A DNA stretch of 6,735 bases from Dethiosulfovibrio sp. (GCA_028709985.1 JAQUTB010000094.1:1-6735); one strand, 5' to 3'. Counted from the stretch's first letter, positions 1-5,317 are shown. Numbers and translations: made by a program. The notes: generated by a model not told the origin, from the sequence alone.

Positions 1-65
1 GCAGGACTTGAACCTGCGACCTAGTGATTAACAGTCACCCGCTCTGCCAACTGAGCTACCGAGGA
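1..65 (-). tRNA. tRNA-Asn (anticodon GTT), 3' end cut by the window edge
   Basis: Read on the minus strand, this begins with acceptor strand TCCTCGG. A D arm (GCTC...GAGC), an anticodon stem-loop with loop CTGTTAA (anticodon GTT, decodes AAC/AAU) and a T arm GCAGG-TTCAAGT-CCTGC follow. The window edge falls exactly at the end of the T stem, so the 3' acceptor strand and CCA are outside. It lies 5 nt after tRNA-Cys and is the last visible gene of the tRNA operon. Confidence 0.96.
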
Positions 66-70
66 ATATG

Positions 71-144
71 TGGAGGCGGCACCCGGATTCGAACCGGGGA
101 TAAAGGATTTGCAGTCCTCTGCCTTACCACTTGGCTATGCCGCC
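71..144 (-). tRNA. tRNA-Cys (anticodon GCA)
   Basis: This is a complete 74-nt cloverleaf. Acceptor GGCGGCA pairs with TGCCGCC, the anticodon loop is CTGCAAA (anticodon GCA, decodes UGC/UGU) and the T arm is CCCGG-TTCGAAT-CCGGG. The discriminator is T and the CCA tail is encoded. It is separated by only 4-5 nt from tRNA-Gly and tRNA-Asn, so it must be cut from a shared precursor. Confidence 0.98.
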
Positions 145-148
145 GAAC

Positions 149-223
149 TGGAGCGGAAGACGGGATTTGAACCCGCGACCCCAACCTTGGCAAGGTTGTG
201 CTCTACCCCTGAGCTACTTCCGC
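149..223 (-). tRNA. tRNA-Gly (anticodon GCC)
   Basis: This is a complete 75-nt cloverleaf. Acceptor GCGGAAG pairs with CTTCCGC. Anticodon stem CAACC/GGTTG closes loop TTGCCAA (anticodon GCC, decodes GGC/GGU). The T arm is GCGGG-TTCAAAT-CCCGT, the discriminator is T and CCA is encoded. It starts 4 nt after the 3' end of tRNA-Phe. Confidence 0.98.
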
Positions 224-227
224 AAAG

Positions 228-303
<76 letters not shown>

Positions 304-323
304 ACACAGGGGTTTTGTTGAAA

Positions 324-400
324 TGGCGGGGCCGACGAGACTTGAACTCGCGACCTCCGGCGTGACAGGCCGGCACTCTAACCAACTGAGCTACGACCCC
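324..400 (-). tRNA. tRNA-Asp (anticodon GTC)
   Basis: This is a complete 77-nt cloverleaf. Acceptor GGGGTCG pairs with CGGCCCC, including one wobble. Anticodon stem CCGGC/GCCGG closes loop CTGTCAC (anticodon GTC, decodes GAC/GAU). The T arm is GCGAG-TTCAAGT-CTCGT. The discriminator G matches the usual tRNA-Asp identity base, and CCA is encoded. It lies 19 nt after tRNA-Val. Confidence 0.98.
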
Positions 401-419
401 GCAAGGTCGGGTTGATGAA

Positions 420-494
420 TGGTGGGCGGTACAGGTTTCGAACCTGTGACCCTCTGCGTGTAAGGCAGATGCTCTACCGCTGAGCTAACCGCCC
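420..494 (-). tRNA. tRNA-Val (anticodon TAC), first gene of the tRNA operon
   Basis: This is a complete 75-nt cloverleaf. Acceptor GGGCGGT pairs with ACCGCCC. Anticodon stem TCTGC/GCAGA closes loop CTTACAC (anticodon TAC, decoding valine GUN codons). The T arm is ACAGG-TTCGAAA-CCTGT, the discriminator is A and CCA is encoded. It lies about 20 nt downstream of the predicted start site of the promoter at 523-551, and so heads the Val-Asp-Phe-Gly-Cys-Asn block. Confidence 0.98.
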
Positions 495-522
495 AGGGCT
501 TAAGCTCACCAACGCAAGAGGT

Positions 523-551
523 AGTATATCTTGGGACGCCAAAATTGTCAA
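523..551 (-). promoter_or_regulatory. Strong sigma70-type promoter of the tRNA operon
   Basis: On the minus strand, TTGACA (546-551) is followed by a 17-bp spacer and TATACT (523-528). That is a perfect -35 and a 5/6 match at -10 with ideal spacing. The predicted start is near 516, giving a leader of about 20 nt before tRNA-Val. The stop codon of the upstream hydrolase gene (548-550) lies inside the -35 box, and no terminator separates the two units. Confidence 0.85.
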
Positions 552-1390
552 CAGGCCTGTTGCATAAAGGATCTGGCGTTTCCCCCGGTAGCCATGGAGA
601 CCTGCTGTTCAGACAAGGAGGTTCTCTCCAGCAGCTTAAGATACCTGTCGTAACCCAGTATAGGCCAATCCGAGCCGTAAAGGATCTTGTTTCCGACCCC
701 CAGGGCAAGGGCTGCGTCCATCACCTCAGGTCCGTACAGCCACGGCCATGCGGCGGTGTCGTATCTGGCGTTTGCAAGTATTTTTCTCATCTCCGGCATG
801 GACTCATAGAGCCAAAGGCCGCCTCCCCAGTGGGCAAAGATAACCTTGGCCTCAGGATGGTTTATACAGAACTCGGCGGCCTCTTTGGGCCCCACGTTGC
901 CCTTGCCGTCGTAGTCGTGCCCCACAGGCTCGGCTGTATGGATCAAGAGGACCATATTCCTCTCGTGACAGGCCCCGACCATACGCCATGTCTGTCTGGC
1001 GTCGTCCAGATCCAGCCCCTGTCCCTGGGGAAAAAGCTCCCCTACGCCGATAAGACCCGACTCGTGACATCGGGCGATCTCTCCCTCCGCGTCCGGGTGT
1101 AACGGAGGGACTACGGCCATTCCCTTTAACCTGCCCGGCCATCGACCTACCGCTTCTATCACATAATCGTTGCAGAGGCGACATAGCCCCATATCCTTGA
1201 ACGCGAAGCCGAATATCCAGCTTTCTTCTACGCCGGTATCGTCCATCCTCTTTATAAGATCCTCCACTGTTCCCCATTTATGAACCCTGTTGTGGGTCAG
1301 AAGGTCAAAGTGAGGTTCCCTCTGGGATATGGACTCCTGATCCCTGACCAGATCCTCAGGATAAACGTGAACATGAACGTCTACTACCAT
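548..1390 (-). CDS. Amidohydrolase-2 family metal-dependent hydrolase (TIM barrel)
   Basis: This 280-aa protein belongs to the amidohydrolase_2 (COG2159-like) family, whose members include decarboxylases and hydrolases of carboxylated substrates. Visible metal-site elements are HVH at residues 6-8, Glu118 in VGELFP, His151 in LIHTAEP, His187 in FAHWGGG and Asp241 in YGSDWP. These give the usual family order HxH...E...H...H...D. No signal peptide or membrane segment is visible, so it is probably cytoplasmic. I chose the ATG at 1390 because AGGGGTG sits 6 nt before it. The in-frame GTG at 1399 has that purine run directly against it with no spacing, so a 283-aa product is unlikely. It has its own promoter (1420-1448) and ends inside the -35 box of the tRNA promoter. 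Its neighbours (rhodanese, tRNAs) do not reveal a substrate, and family assignment is much surer than any specific reaction. Confidence 0.9.
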   Translation of the reverse strand: MVVDVHVHVYPEDLVRDQESISQREPHFDLLTHNRVHKWGTVEDLIKRMDDTGVEESWIFGFAFKDMGLCRLCNDYVIEAVGRWPGRLKGMAVVPPLHPDAEGEIARCHESGLIGVGELFPQGQGLDLDDARQTWRMVGACHERNMVLLIHTAEPVGHDYDGKGNVGPKEAAEFCINHPEAKVIFAHWGGGLWLYESMPEMRKILANARYDTAAWPWLYGPEVMDAALALGVGNKILYGSDWPILGYDRYLKLLERTSLSEQQVSMATGGNARSFMQQAC

Positions 1391-1419
1391 AGATAGCACC
1401 CCTTTCGAACTATGCCAAG

Positions 1420-1448
1420 ATTATAGGGCTAAAAAGGGCAAATAACAC
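1420..1448 (-). promoter_or_regulatory. Probable promoter of the amidohydrolase gene
   Basis: A perfect -10 hexamer TATAAT lies at 1420-1425 on the minus strand, about 30 nt before the chosen ATG at 1390. A poor -35 candidate, GTGTTA (1443-1448), lies 17 bp upstream and touches the T-tract of the rhodanese terminator. The perfect -10 and its position right after a terminator support a promoter. The weak -35 suggests modest or activator-dependent use. Confidence 0.55.
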
Positions 1449-1475
1449 AAAAAACCCGACGATGTTATCGTCGGG
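1449..1475 (-). terminator. Rho-independent terminator of the rhodanese gene
   Basis: On the minus strand, CCCGACGAT (1467-1475) and ATCGTCGGG (1455-1463) form a perfect 9-bp stem around a 3-nt loop, followed directly by six T residues (1449-1454). It lies 36 nt past the rhodanese stop codon and isolates that gene from the amidohydrolase. Confidence 0.92.
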
Positions 1476-1511
1476 CAGTGAGGCCACTCTGACAGAGGGG
1501 CTATATTAAGA

Positions 1512-1886
1512 TCAGGAGGAACATGTAGCAGTGAGAGGAAGATAGGCCTGATCGCAGCTCATACCACCTTTTAGGGAACAGGCGTCAAAGCCCAAAAGTC
1601 TGAGAATCGCTACGGTCTGCCCCGCCGTCTGGCCTGTGTAGCATATGACTATTATCTTCTCGTCCTTTGGAAAATCGTCAAGATAGTCTCCCACCTCAGC
1701 CCAGGGAACGTTGATCGCCCCCTCTATGTGCTTCTCGTCGTAGTCCTCTGGCTTACGTATGTCGAGGATATACATGGGGCAGCCTTTTTCAATGGACTGG
1801 TTGAGTTGATCGCAGCTGATGATGTTGTTACGTCCGCCCTTCAGATCGCTCCAAAACGCATCTACAGCCTTCCTCAGTTCACTCAC
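1512..1886 (-). CDS. Single-domain rhodanese-like sulfurtransferase (GTG start)
   Basis: This 124-aa protein is a stand-alone rhodanese domain (PF00581-type fold). Such proteins carry a persulfide on an active-site cysteine and pass sulfur to acceptors. The substrate-side motif LDIRKPEDYDEKHIEGAINV spans about residues 41-60. The candidate catalytic Cys82 begins the loop CYTGQTAGQ, and LKGGM follows near 105-109. Rhodaneses usually have a CxxGxR-type loop. Here no Arg is seen within the loop, so activity on thiosulfate is uncertain. The start is the GTG at 1886: AGGAGGT (1893-1899) sits 6 nt before it, and an upstream ATG at 1946 would place the predicted promoter and operator inside the gene. 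It is monocistronic between two terminators. Residues 1-21 form a charged helix-like leader without a signal peptide, so it is likely cytoplasmic. Its sulfur acceptor cannot be told from context. Confidence 0.9.
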   Translation of the reverse strand: MSELRKAVDAFWSDLKGGRNNIISCDQLNQSIEKGCPMYILDIRKPEDYDEKHIEGAINVPWAEVGDYLDDFPKDEKIIVICYTGQTAGQTVAILRLLGFDACSLKGGMSCDQAYLPLTATCSS

Positions 1887-1911
1887 GGCAAGACCTCCTA
1901 AAAGATAATGA

Positions 1912-1931
1912 TATTCCCTATCAAGGGAATA
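1912..1931. repeat. 8-bp inverted repeat, candidate operator at the rhodanese promoter
   Basis: TATTCCCT (1912-1919) and AGGGAATA (1924-1931) are perfect inverted repeats separated by 4 nt. The element covers the predicted -10 and reaches the predicted start site of the rhodanese promoter, where a dimeric repressor could bind. It could also form a small hairpin at the 5' end of the mRNA. No regulator gene is visible in the window. Confidence 0.5.
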
Positions 1932-1954
1932 CCATAACGCCCACATGAGGTCAA
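1926..1954 (-). promoter_or_regulatory. Probable promoter of the rhodanese gene
   Basis: On the minus strand, TTGACC (1949-1954, 5/6 match to the -35 consensus) is followed by a 17-bp spacer and TATTCC (1926-1931). A TG dinucleotide one base before it gives an extended -10. The -10 hexamer itself is poor. It lies directly after the rplL terminator, where a new promoter is needed, and about 33 nt of leader would precede the GTG start. Confidence 0.5.
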
Positions 1955-1955
1955 T

Positions 1956-1990
1956 AAAAAAGGCGATTCCACAATGGAATCGCCTTTTTT
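1956..1990 (-). terminator. Rho-independent terminator closing the rplJ-rplL operon
   Basis: GGCGATTCCA (1962-1971) and TGGAATCGCC (1975-1984) form a perfect 10-bp stem with a 3-nt loop, flanked by A6 and T6 that would extend the helix. It lies 16 nt after the rplL stop codon. The sequence is symmetric and could work in both directions, but no plus-strand gene approaches it, so its role is to end ribosomal-operon transcription. Confidence 0.93.
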
Positions 1991-2006
1991 ATTCGTTTTG
2001 TAGGAG

Positions 2007-2378
2007 TTAGGCGAGCTCGACAGAAGCGCCGACTTCCTCAAGCTGCTTCTTAAGGGCCTCGGCCTCTTCCTTGGAGACTCCCTCTTTGAGAGCCTTGCCA
2101 GGGTTGTCGACGATCTCCTTAGCCTCTTTAAGGCCAAGGCCGGTGATCTCGCGGACGACCTTGATGACCTTTATCTTCTCGGAGCCGGAGGCCTTAAGAA
2201 CGACGTTGAACTCGGTCTTCTCGTCCTCCACCACAGCGGCAGCAGCGGCAGGAGCGGCCATCATCATGGCAGGAGCGGCTGCAGACACACCGAACTTATC
2301 CTCAAGTTCCTTCACGAGCTCGGAGAGCTCAAGCACGGACATCTCTTCAATAGCCTTTATGATATCATCACGGGTCAT
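2007..2378 (-). CDS. rplL: Ribosomal protein L7/L12 (bL12)
   Basis: This 123-aa protein is the multicopy stalk protein that recruits EF-Tu, EF-G and other GTPase factors to the large subunit. The N-terminal dimerisation region (about 1-32) binds L10. An Ala/Pro-rich hinge with a run of three Met follows (about 33-50). The C-terminal factor-binding domain starts near residue 55 and contains [20 protein letters not shown], the typical helix region of the family. Length and order match full-length bL12. AAGGAGG (2388-2394) lies 9 nt before the ATG. The gene follows rplJ by 76 nt and is followed by a strong terminator, so rpoB is not co-transcribed here. Confidence 0.98.
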   Translation of the reverse strand: MTRDDIIKAIEEMSVLELSELVKELEDKFGVSAAAPAMMMAAPAAAAAVVEDEKTEFNVVLKASGSEKIKVIKVVREITGLGLKEAKEIVDNPGKALKEGVSKEEAEALKKQLEEVGASVELA

Positions 2379-2418
2379 TATATTTTTCCTCCTTAAAATC
2401 CTCTGGGAAAGTCCCTTC

Positions 2419-2447
2419 GGTATATGTTTTTTTTAAATACGTGTTCA
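2419..2447 (-). promoter_or_regulatory. Weak candidate rplL-specific promoter
   Basis: In the 76-nt spacer between rplJ and rplL, TGAACA (2442-2447) and TATACC (2419-2424) are 17 bp apart. Each matches four of six consensus bases, and the spacer contains an A8 tract. An internal promoter would help supply the extra L12 copies needed per L10. AT-rich spacers often give such matches by chance, so I hold this lightly. Confidence 0.22.
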
Positions 2448-2454
2448 GGCAACT

Positions 2455-2988
2455 TTACGCTGCGTCAGAACCTTTCTTCTCAGCCAGCTGTGAAAGACAG
2501 GTGACCAAGCCTCTTGCGGGACCGGAGAGCACCGTGACCAGACCACGAAGGGGAGCCGCGATGGTTCCGACGACCATAGCGATAAGCTGATCCCTGGAGG
2601 GCAGATCGGCCAGAGCCATAACCTGGTCCATGTTGAGAACGTTGGTTCCCATGACGCCACCTTTGACGATCATGGCCTTGTTCTCTTTTTTAGCGGCGAA
2701 CTCTTTGAGAGCCTTCGCCACGGCAGGGCTGTTGGTGGGAGCTATGACGTAGACGTTAGGCCCCACTGTGAGATCCTCAGGGGAAGCCATCCCCACCTCG
2801 GAAAGAGCTATCCTAACCAGGGTGTTCTTGGCAACCTTCATCTCTCCACCGGCCTCTCTGACGAGACGGCGAATCTCGGTCGCCTGAGCGACGTTAAGAC
2901 CTCTGTACTCACAGACAAACACAGCCTCAACACCTTGAAGCTTATCTCTAAGTTCAGAGACCAATTCATATTTTACTGATGCAGGCAT
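2455..2988 (-). CDS. rplJ: Ribosomal protein L10 (uL10)
   Basis: This 177-aa protein anchors the stalk: its N-terminal domain binds 23S rRNA with L11, and its C-terminal helix carries L12 dimers. Family features visible are the start MPASVKYELVSELRDKL, the segment FVCEYRGLNVAQATEIRRLV (about 24-43), and VAKNTLVRIAL (about 53-63). A KGGVMG loop and the helical L12-binding tail (about 140-177) follow. The length is slightly above the 165 aa of the E. coli protein, within the family range. AAGGAGGTG (2994-3002) is an almost ideal ribosome binding site. Its own promoter, an L10-type leader and an attenuator lie just upstream, which indicates autogenous control by L10 or the L10-L12 complex. Confidence 0.98.
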   Translation of the reverse strand: MPASVKYELVSELRDKLQGVEAVFVCEYRGLNVAQATEIRRLVREAGGEMKVAKNTLVRIALSEVGMASPEDLTVGPNVYVIAPTNSPAVAKALKEFAAKKENKAMIVKGGVMGTNVLNMDQVMALADLPSRDQLIAMVVGTIAAPLRGLVTVLSGPARGLVTCLSQLAEKKGSDAA

Positions 2989-3016
2989 ATTTTCACCTCC
3001 TTATTTATGAAAAAAT

Positions 3017-3046
3017 AAAAAACCCCCAGATCCATAGGACCGGGGG
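3017..3046 (-). terminator. Attenuator (intrinsic terminator) in the rplJ leader
   Basis: On the minus strand, CCCCCGGTCC and GGATCTGGGGG form a hairpin of about 10 bp with a single bulged T and a 3-nt loop, followed by T6 (3017-3022). It stands between the L10 leader and the rplJ ribosome binding site, not after a gene, so it is best read as a conditional terminator. The leader bases CGGGG at 3090-3094 could pair with CCCCG of its 5' arm to give a competing fold. Confidence 0.85.
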
Positions 3047-3089
3047 ATTATACCGAAATACACGGCCAATGCAGGCCGAATTTGACGGA

Positions 3090-3149
3090 CCCCGAACCTC
3101 GGCGGGCGGCACAGGCCATTATTCTCATAAGAGAACCCACTGTCTTAAG
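3090..3149 (-). ncRNA. Ribosomal protein L10 leader (cis-regulatory RNA)
   Basis: The minus-strand RNA contains AAGACAGTGGG (3136-3146) and CCCGCCGAGGTT (3095-3106), resembling the conserved strands of bacterial L10 leaders. A 5-bp basal stem forms between GTGGG (3136-3140) and CCCGC (3102-3106). Inside it are two hairpins: TTCTC-TTAT-GAGAA (3122-3135) and GGC-CTGT-GCC (3108-3117). This gives a three-way-junction layout. In this class L10, or L10 bound to L12, binds the leader and lowers its own synthesis. The attenuator at 3017-3046 supplies the likely output. Confidence 0.82.
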
Positions 3150-3165
3150 CTCGTTAACGGATGGA

Positions 3166-3194
3166 ATTATACATCAAGGACGGATATATGTCCA
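3166..3194 (-). promoter_or_regulatory. Promoter of the rplJ-rplL operon
   Basis: On the minus strand, TGGACA (3189-3194, 5/6 match) and a perfect TATAAT (3166-3171) are exactly 17 bp apart, beginning only 3 nt past the rplA stop codon. Transcription would start near 3159, just ahead of the L10 leader. No terminator lies between rplA and rplJ before this promoter, so read-through from the upstream operon probably adds to it. Confidence 0.8.
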
Positions 3195-3197
3195 GAA

Positions 3198-3905
3198 CTA
3201 CTCGGAGAGATCCTTCTGAGCAGAGGAAGCGTCCACCTTTATCCCAACGCCCATAGTGGAGCTCATTGTAAAGCTCTTCACGTATGTGCCCTTGGCTGCG
3301 GAGGGACGGACCTTAAGGATCGCGGCATAGAAAGCCTTCACGTTCTCCAGGAGGTTCTCCTTGGAGAACGAGGCCTTGCCAACAGAGTTGTGAACTATGC
3401 CGAACTTGTCGACACGGAACTCGACCTTACCGGCCTTGATCTCCCTGACAGCTCCAGCCACGTCGTTCGTGACGGTTCCAGCCTTGGCACGGGGCATAAG
3501 CCCACGAGGCCCAAGGACCTTACCGAGACGGCCGATTAGCTTCATGGCGTCTGGAGTGGCGACGACGGCCTCAAAATCAAGCCAACCGCCCTGGATCTTG
3601 TTGACCATGTCCTCTCCGCCGACGAAGTCCGCGCCAGCCTCTCTCGCAGCTTCTCCCTGCTCTCCGGTGGTGATGACGAGCACGCGGATGGTCCTTCCTG
3701 TTCCGTGAGGAAGCGCCACAGTGCTACGTACCTGCTGATCGGCATGACGGGGATCGACGCCTAGGCGAAGATGAACCTCGATGCTCTCGTCGAACTTGGC
3801 GTTGGCGTTCTCCTTAACCAGGGAGACTGCCTCGTCAAGCCCGTAAAACTTGAGGGGATCGACCTTCTTGGACAGAGCTGAATAACGTTTACCTACCTTT
3901 GCCAT
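3198..3905 (-). CDS. rplA: Ribosomal protein L1 (uL1)
   Basis: This 235-aa protein forms the mobile L1 stalk that guides deacylated tRNA out of the E site. The N-terminal arm ([20 protein letters not shown]) and [20 protein letters not shown] (about 38-57) open domain I. The family signature [19 protein letters not shown] lies near residues 128-146. The return to domain I ends with [18 protein letters not shown]. The length is typical for bacteria. AAGGAGG sits 9 nt before the ATG. The gene follows rplK by 63 nt with no terminator between them, the usual L11-L1 pair. In E. coli, L1 represses this pair through a leader site ahead of rplK. I could not recognise such a site in the 58-nt spacer here. 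Confidence 0.98.
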   Translation of the reverse strand: MAKVGKRYSALSKKVDPLKFYGLDEAVSLVKENANAKFDESIEVHLRLGVDPRHADQQVRSTVALPHGTGRTIRVLVITTGEQGEAAREAGADFVGGEDMVNKIQGGWLDFEAVVATPDAMKLIGRLGKVLGPRGLMPRAKAGTVTNDVAGAVREIKAGKVEFRVDKFGIVHNSVGKASFSKENLLENVKAFYAAILKVRPSAAKGTYVKSFTMSSTMGVGIKVDASSAQKDLSE

Positions 3906-3968
3906 TTTAAAAGTCCTCCTTGTTTGTGGTCATAGCGGGAGATATTCCCTGCCACTGGGAGACATATC

Positions 3969-4394
3969 CTACTCGGATATGGTGACTCCCATTGAACGGG
4001 CGGTCCCAGCGATCATGCACATGGCCGCCTCCACGTCGTTTGCGTTAAGGTCCTGTCTCTTTATCTCGGCTATCTCCCTGACCTGATCCTTGGTCAGAGT
4101 GCCGACTTTGTTCTTGTTGGGCTCACCGGATCCCTTCGGAAGTCCGGCAAACTTCTTTATCAGGACGCTTGCTGGGGGTGTCTTAAGTTCGAAGGTAAAA
4201 CTACGATCGGCGTAGACAGTGATCACCGCGGGGATTATCATCCCAGGCTGATCGCTGGTCTTCGCGTTGAACTGCTTGCAGAACTCCATTATGTTGACGC
4301 CATGCTGACCAAGAGCAGGCCCAACAGGAGGCGCCGGAGTCGCCTTCCCCGCCGGTAACTGCAACTTGATCTGACCGATAACTTTCTTGGCCAT
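3969..4394 (-). CDS. rplK: Ribosomal protein L11 (uL11)
   Basis: This 141-aa protein binds the GTPase-associated region of 23S rRNA at the base of the stalk, beside L10. The N-terminal domain carries [13 protein letters not shown] (about 22-34), the flexible proline-rich region next to the thiopeptide-binding site in this family. The C-terminal rRNA-binding domain includes [12 protein letters not shown] and [10 protein letters not shown] (128-137). The length equals the normal family length. GAGAGGAG lies about 9 nt before the ATG. It follows nusG by 58 nt with no terminator or promoter that I can support, so it is probably co-transcribed with secE and nusG. Confidence 0.98.
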   Translation of the reverse strand: MAKKVIGQIKLQLPAGKATPAPPVGPALGQHGVNIMEFCKQFNAKTSDQPGMIIPAVITVYADRSFTFELKTPPASVLIKKFAGLPKGSGEPNKNKVGTLTKDQVREIAEIKRQDLNANDVEAAMCMIAGTARSMGVTISE

Positions 4395-4452
4395 ATGTAA
4401 AAACTCCTCTCACTTGTTTGTCATAGCCGATGAACTCACCGACCGATAAAAA

Positions 4453-5007
4453 CTAGAGCTTTTCCAGCTCTGTATAGTCTATTTCGACGAGGGTATCCCT
4501 TCCAAAAACCGACACGGAGAACTTTACCTTACCCTTGTCGGGAAGGACGTCGACGATAGGCCCAACAGCACCCTCGAAGGGGCCGGACTTGACCTTAACG
4601 ACATCCCCTTTTACGAAGTTCATCTCGAAAGTCGGCCTGTCGGTTTTGTTTGAACCGGAACGGCCGATCTTGTCCATGACATCGTCGATCTCTTTTTGGC
4701 TGAGAGGTATCGGATGGTTGCCCGAACCGACGAACCCCGTCACGCCTGGAGTGTGGCGAACCACATACCAAGGCTGGTCCTCCATGACCATCTCGACCAG
4801 GACGTAGCTGGGGAACAGTTTTTTGATGACCTTTTTGGACTTGCCGTCCTTGACCACCATCTTTTCCTCAACCGGGACGAGGACGTTGAAGATCTTGTCC
4901 TCCATTCCCATGGTCGCAATCCGCTGATCAAGGTTGGCCTTGACCTTATTCTCGTATCCCGCGTAGGTCTGTACGATGAACCACTGTCTCTGTGTATTGG
5001 TCGCCAT
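4453..5007 (-). CDS. nusG: Transcription termination/antitermination factor NusG
   Basis: This 184-aa protein binds the clamp of RNA polymerase and modulates pausing and termination. Its KOW domain can contact Rho or ribosomal protein S10. The NGN domain runs from WFIVQTYAGYE (9-19) to about 115, with FPSYVLVEM (65-73) and VRHTPGVTGFVG (83-94). The KOW domain starts at GDVVKVKSGPFEGAVGPIVD (134-153). The length is typical and no insertion domain is present. The ATG at 5007 is the only usable start: no ATG, GTG or TTG occurs in frame upstream before a TGA. No Shine-Dalgarno sequence lies within 25 nt of it. The best one, AGGGAGGT, is about 37 nt upstream across a terminator-like hairpin. Confidence 0.98.
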   Translation of the reverse strand: MATNTQRQWFIVQTYAGYENKVKANLDQRIATMGMEDKIFNVLVPVEEKMVVKDGKSKKVIKKLFPSYVLVEMVMEDQPWYVVRHTPGVTGFVGSGNHPIPLSQKEIDDVMDKIGRSGSNKTDRPTFEMNFVKGDVVKVKSGPFEGAVGPIVDVLPDKGKVKFSVSVFGRDTLVEIDYTELEKL

Positions 5008-5010
5008 GAT

Positions 5011-5038
5011 AAAAAAAGGGACCCGATTCTTCGGCCCC
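5011..5038 (-). terminator. Terminator-like hairpin abutting the nusG start codon
   Basis: On the minus strand, GGGGCCGA and TCGGGTCCC pair around an AGAA loop, with one bulged G and one G-U pair, followed by T7 (5011-5017). The T-tract ends 3 nt before the nusG ATG. It has the form of an intrinsic terminator lying within the secE-nusG spacer. It could be an attenuator of nusG and the L11-L1 genes, or a fold that shortens the distance between AGGGAGGT and the ATG. The imperfect stem makes its termination strength uncertain. Confidence 0.5.
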
Positions 5039-5093
5039 CTTAAACCTCCCTGCTCTCAGATACTGGAGTCCTTCACGACATCAACCTGAAGAA

Positions 5094-5276
5094 CTATCCA
5101 ATAACCCTCGAGAAGATTCCCGTCAACGCCATATCGACGATCCCGAGGTAGACAGCTACAAGTAGGGTCACGAATATGACGACCAGGGTGGAATACCAAA
5201 CCTGCTGTTTGCCAGGCCACGTTACCTTCTTGAGCTCGGCTCTGGCCTCACGAAGAAAACCGAAGAATTTCTGCAC
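5094..5276 (-). CDS. secE: Preprotein translocase subunit SecE (GTG start)
   Basis: This 60-aa protein clamps the SecY channel in the plasma membrane. The cytoplasmic amphipathic helix carries the conserved ELKKVTWPGKQQV (14-26). One membrane helix follows (about 29-49, STLVVIFVTLLVAVYLGIV). This is the short single-span form found in most bacteria, unlike the three-span E. coli protein. The start is the GTG at 5276, with GGGAGG 8 nt upstream. It lies 41 nt after the 3' end of tRNA-Trp and 86 nt before nusG, in the conserved secE-nusG-rplK order. Confidence 0.96.
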   Translation of the reverse strand: MQKFFGFLREARAELKKVTWPGKQQVWYSTLVVIFVTLLVAVYLGIVDMALTGIFSRVIG

Positions 5277-5317
5277 GACCCTGGCCTCCCTTCGTCACAC
5301 ATTAAATTTAAGATAAA

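Noticed and set aside
545..1102. Plus-strand open frame of 185 codons opposite the hydrolase gene
   Set aside because: It mirrors a gene with clear catalytic motifs, has no ribosome binding site of its own, and its translation resembles no family I know.
1487..1497. 11-bp palindrome CTCTGACAGAG after the rhodanese gene
   Set aside because: A 1-nt centre cannot form an RNA hairpin, it lies in a 3' untranslated stretch before a terminator, and such a short palindrome can arise by chance.
3047..3052. A second TATAAT on the minus strand just before the rplJ attenuator
   Set aside because: No acceptable -35 lies 16-18 bp upstream, and transcripts from here would run straight into the attenuator. 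The promoter at 3166-3194 explains the operon better.
3906..3968. Possible hairpin between rplK and rplA (TCCC with GGGA)
   Set aside because: The stem is only about 4 bp with a 7-nt loop and no T-tract. It is too weak to support as a terminator or processing site.
4395..4452. Possible L1-binding regulatory site ahead of rplK
   Set aside because: The spacer offers only a weak 4-bp stem (GGTG with CATC), and I could not match it to a known L1 site, so I do not report it.
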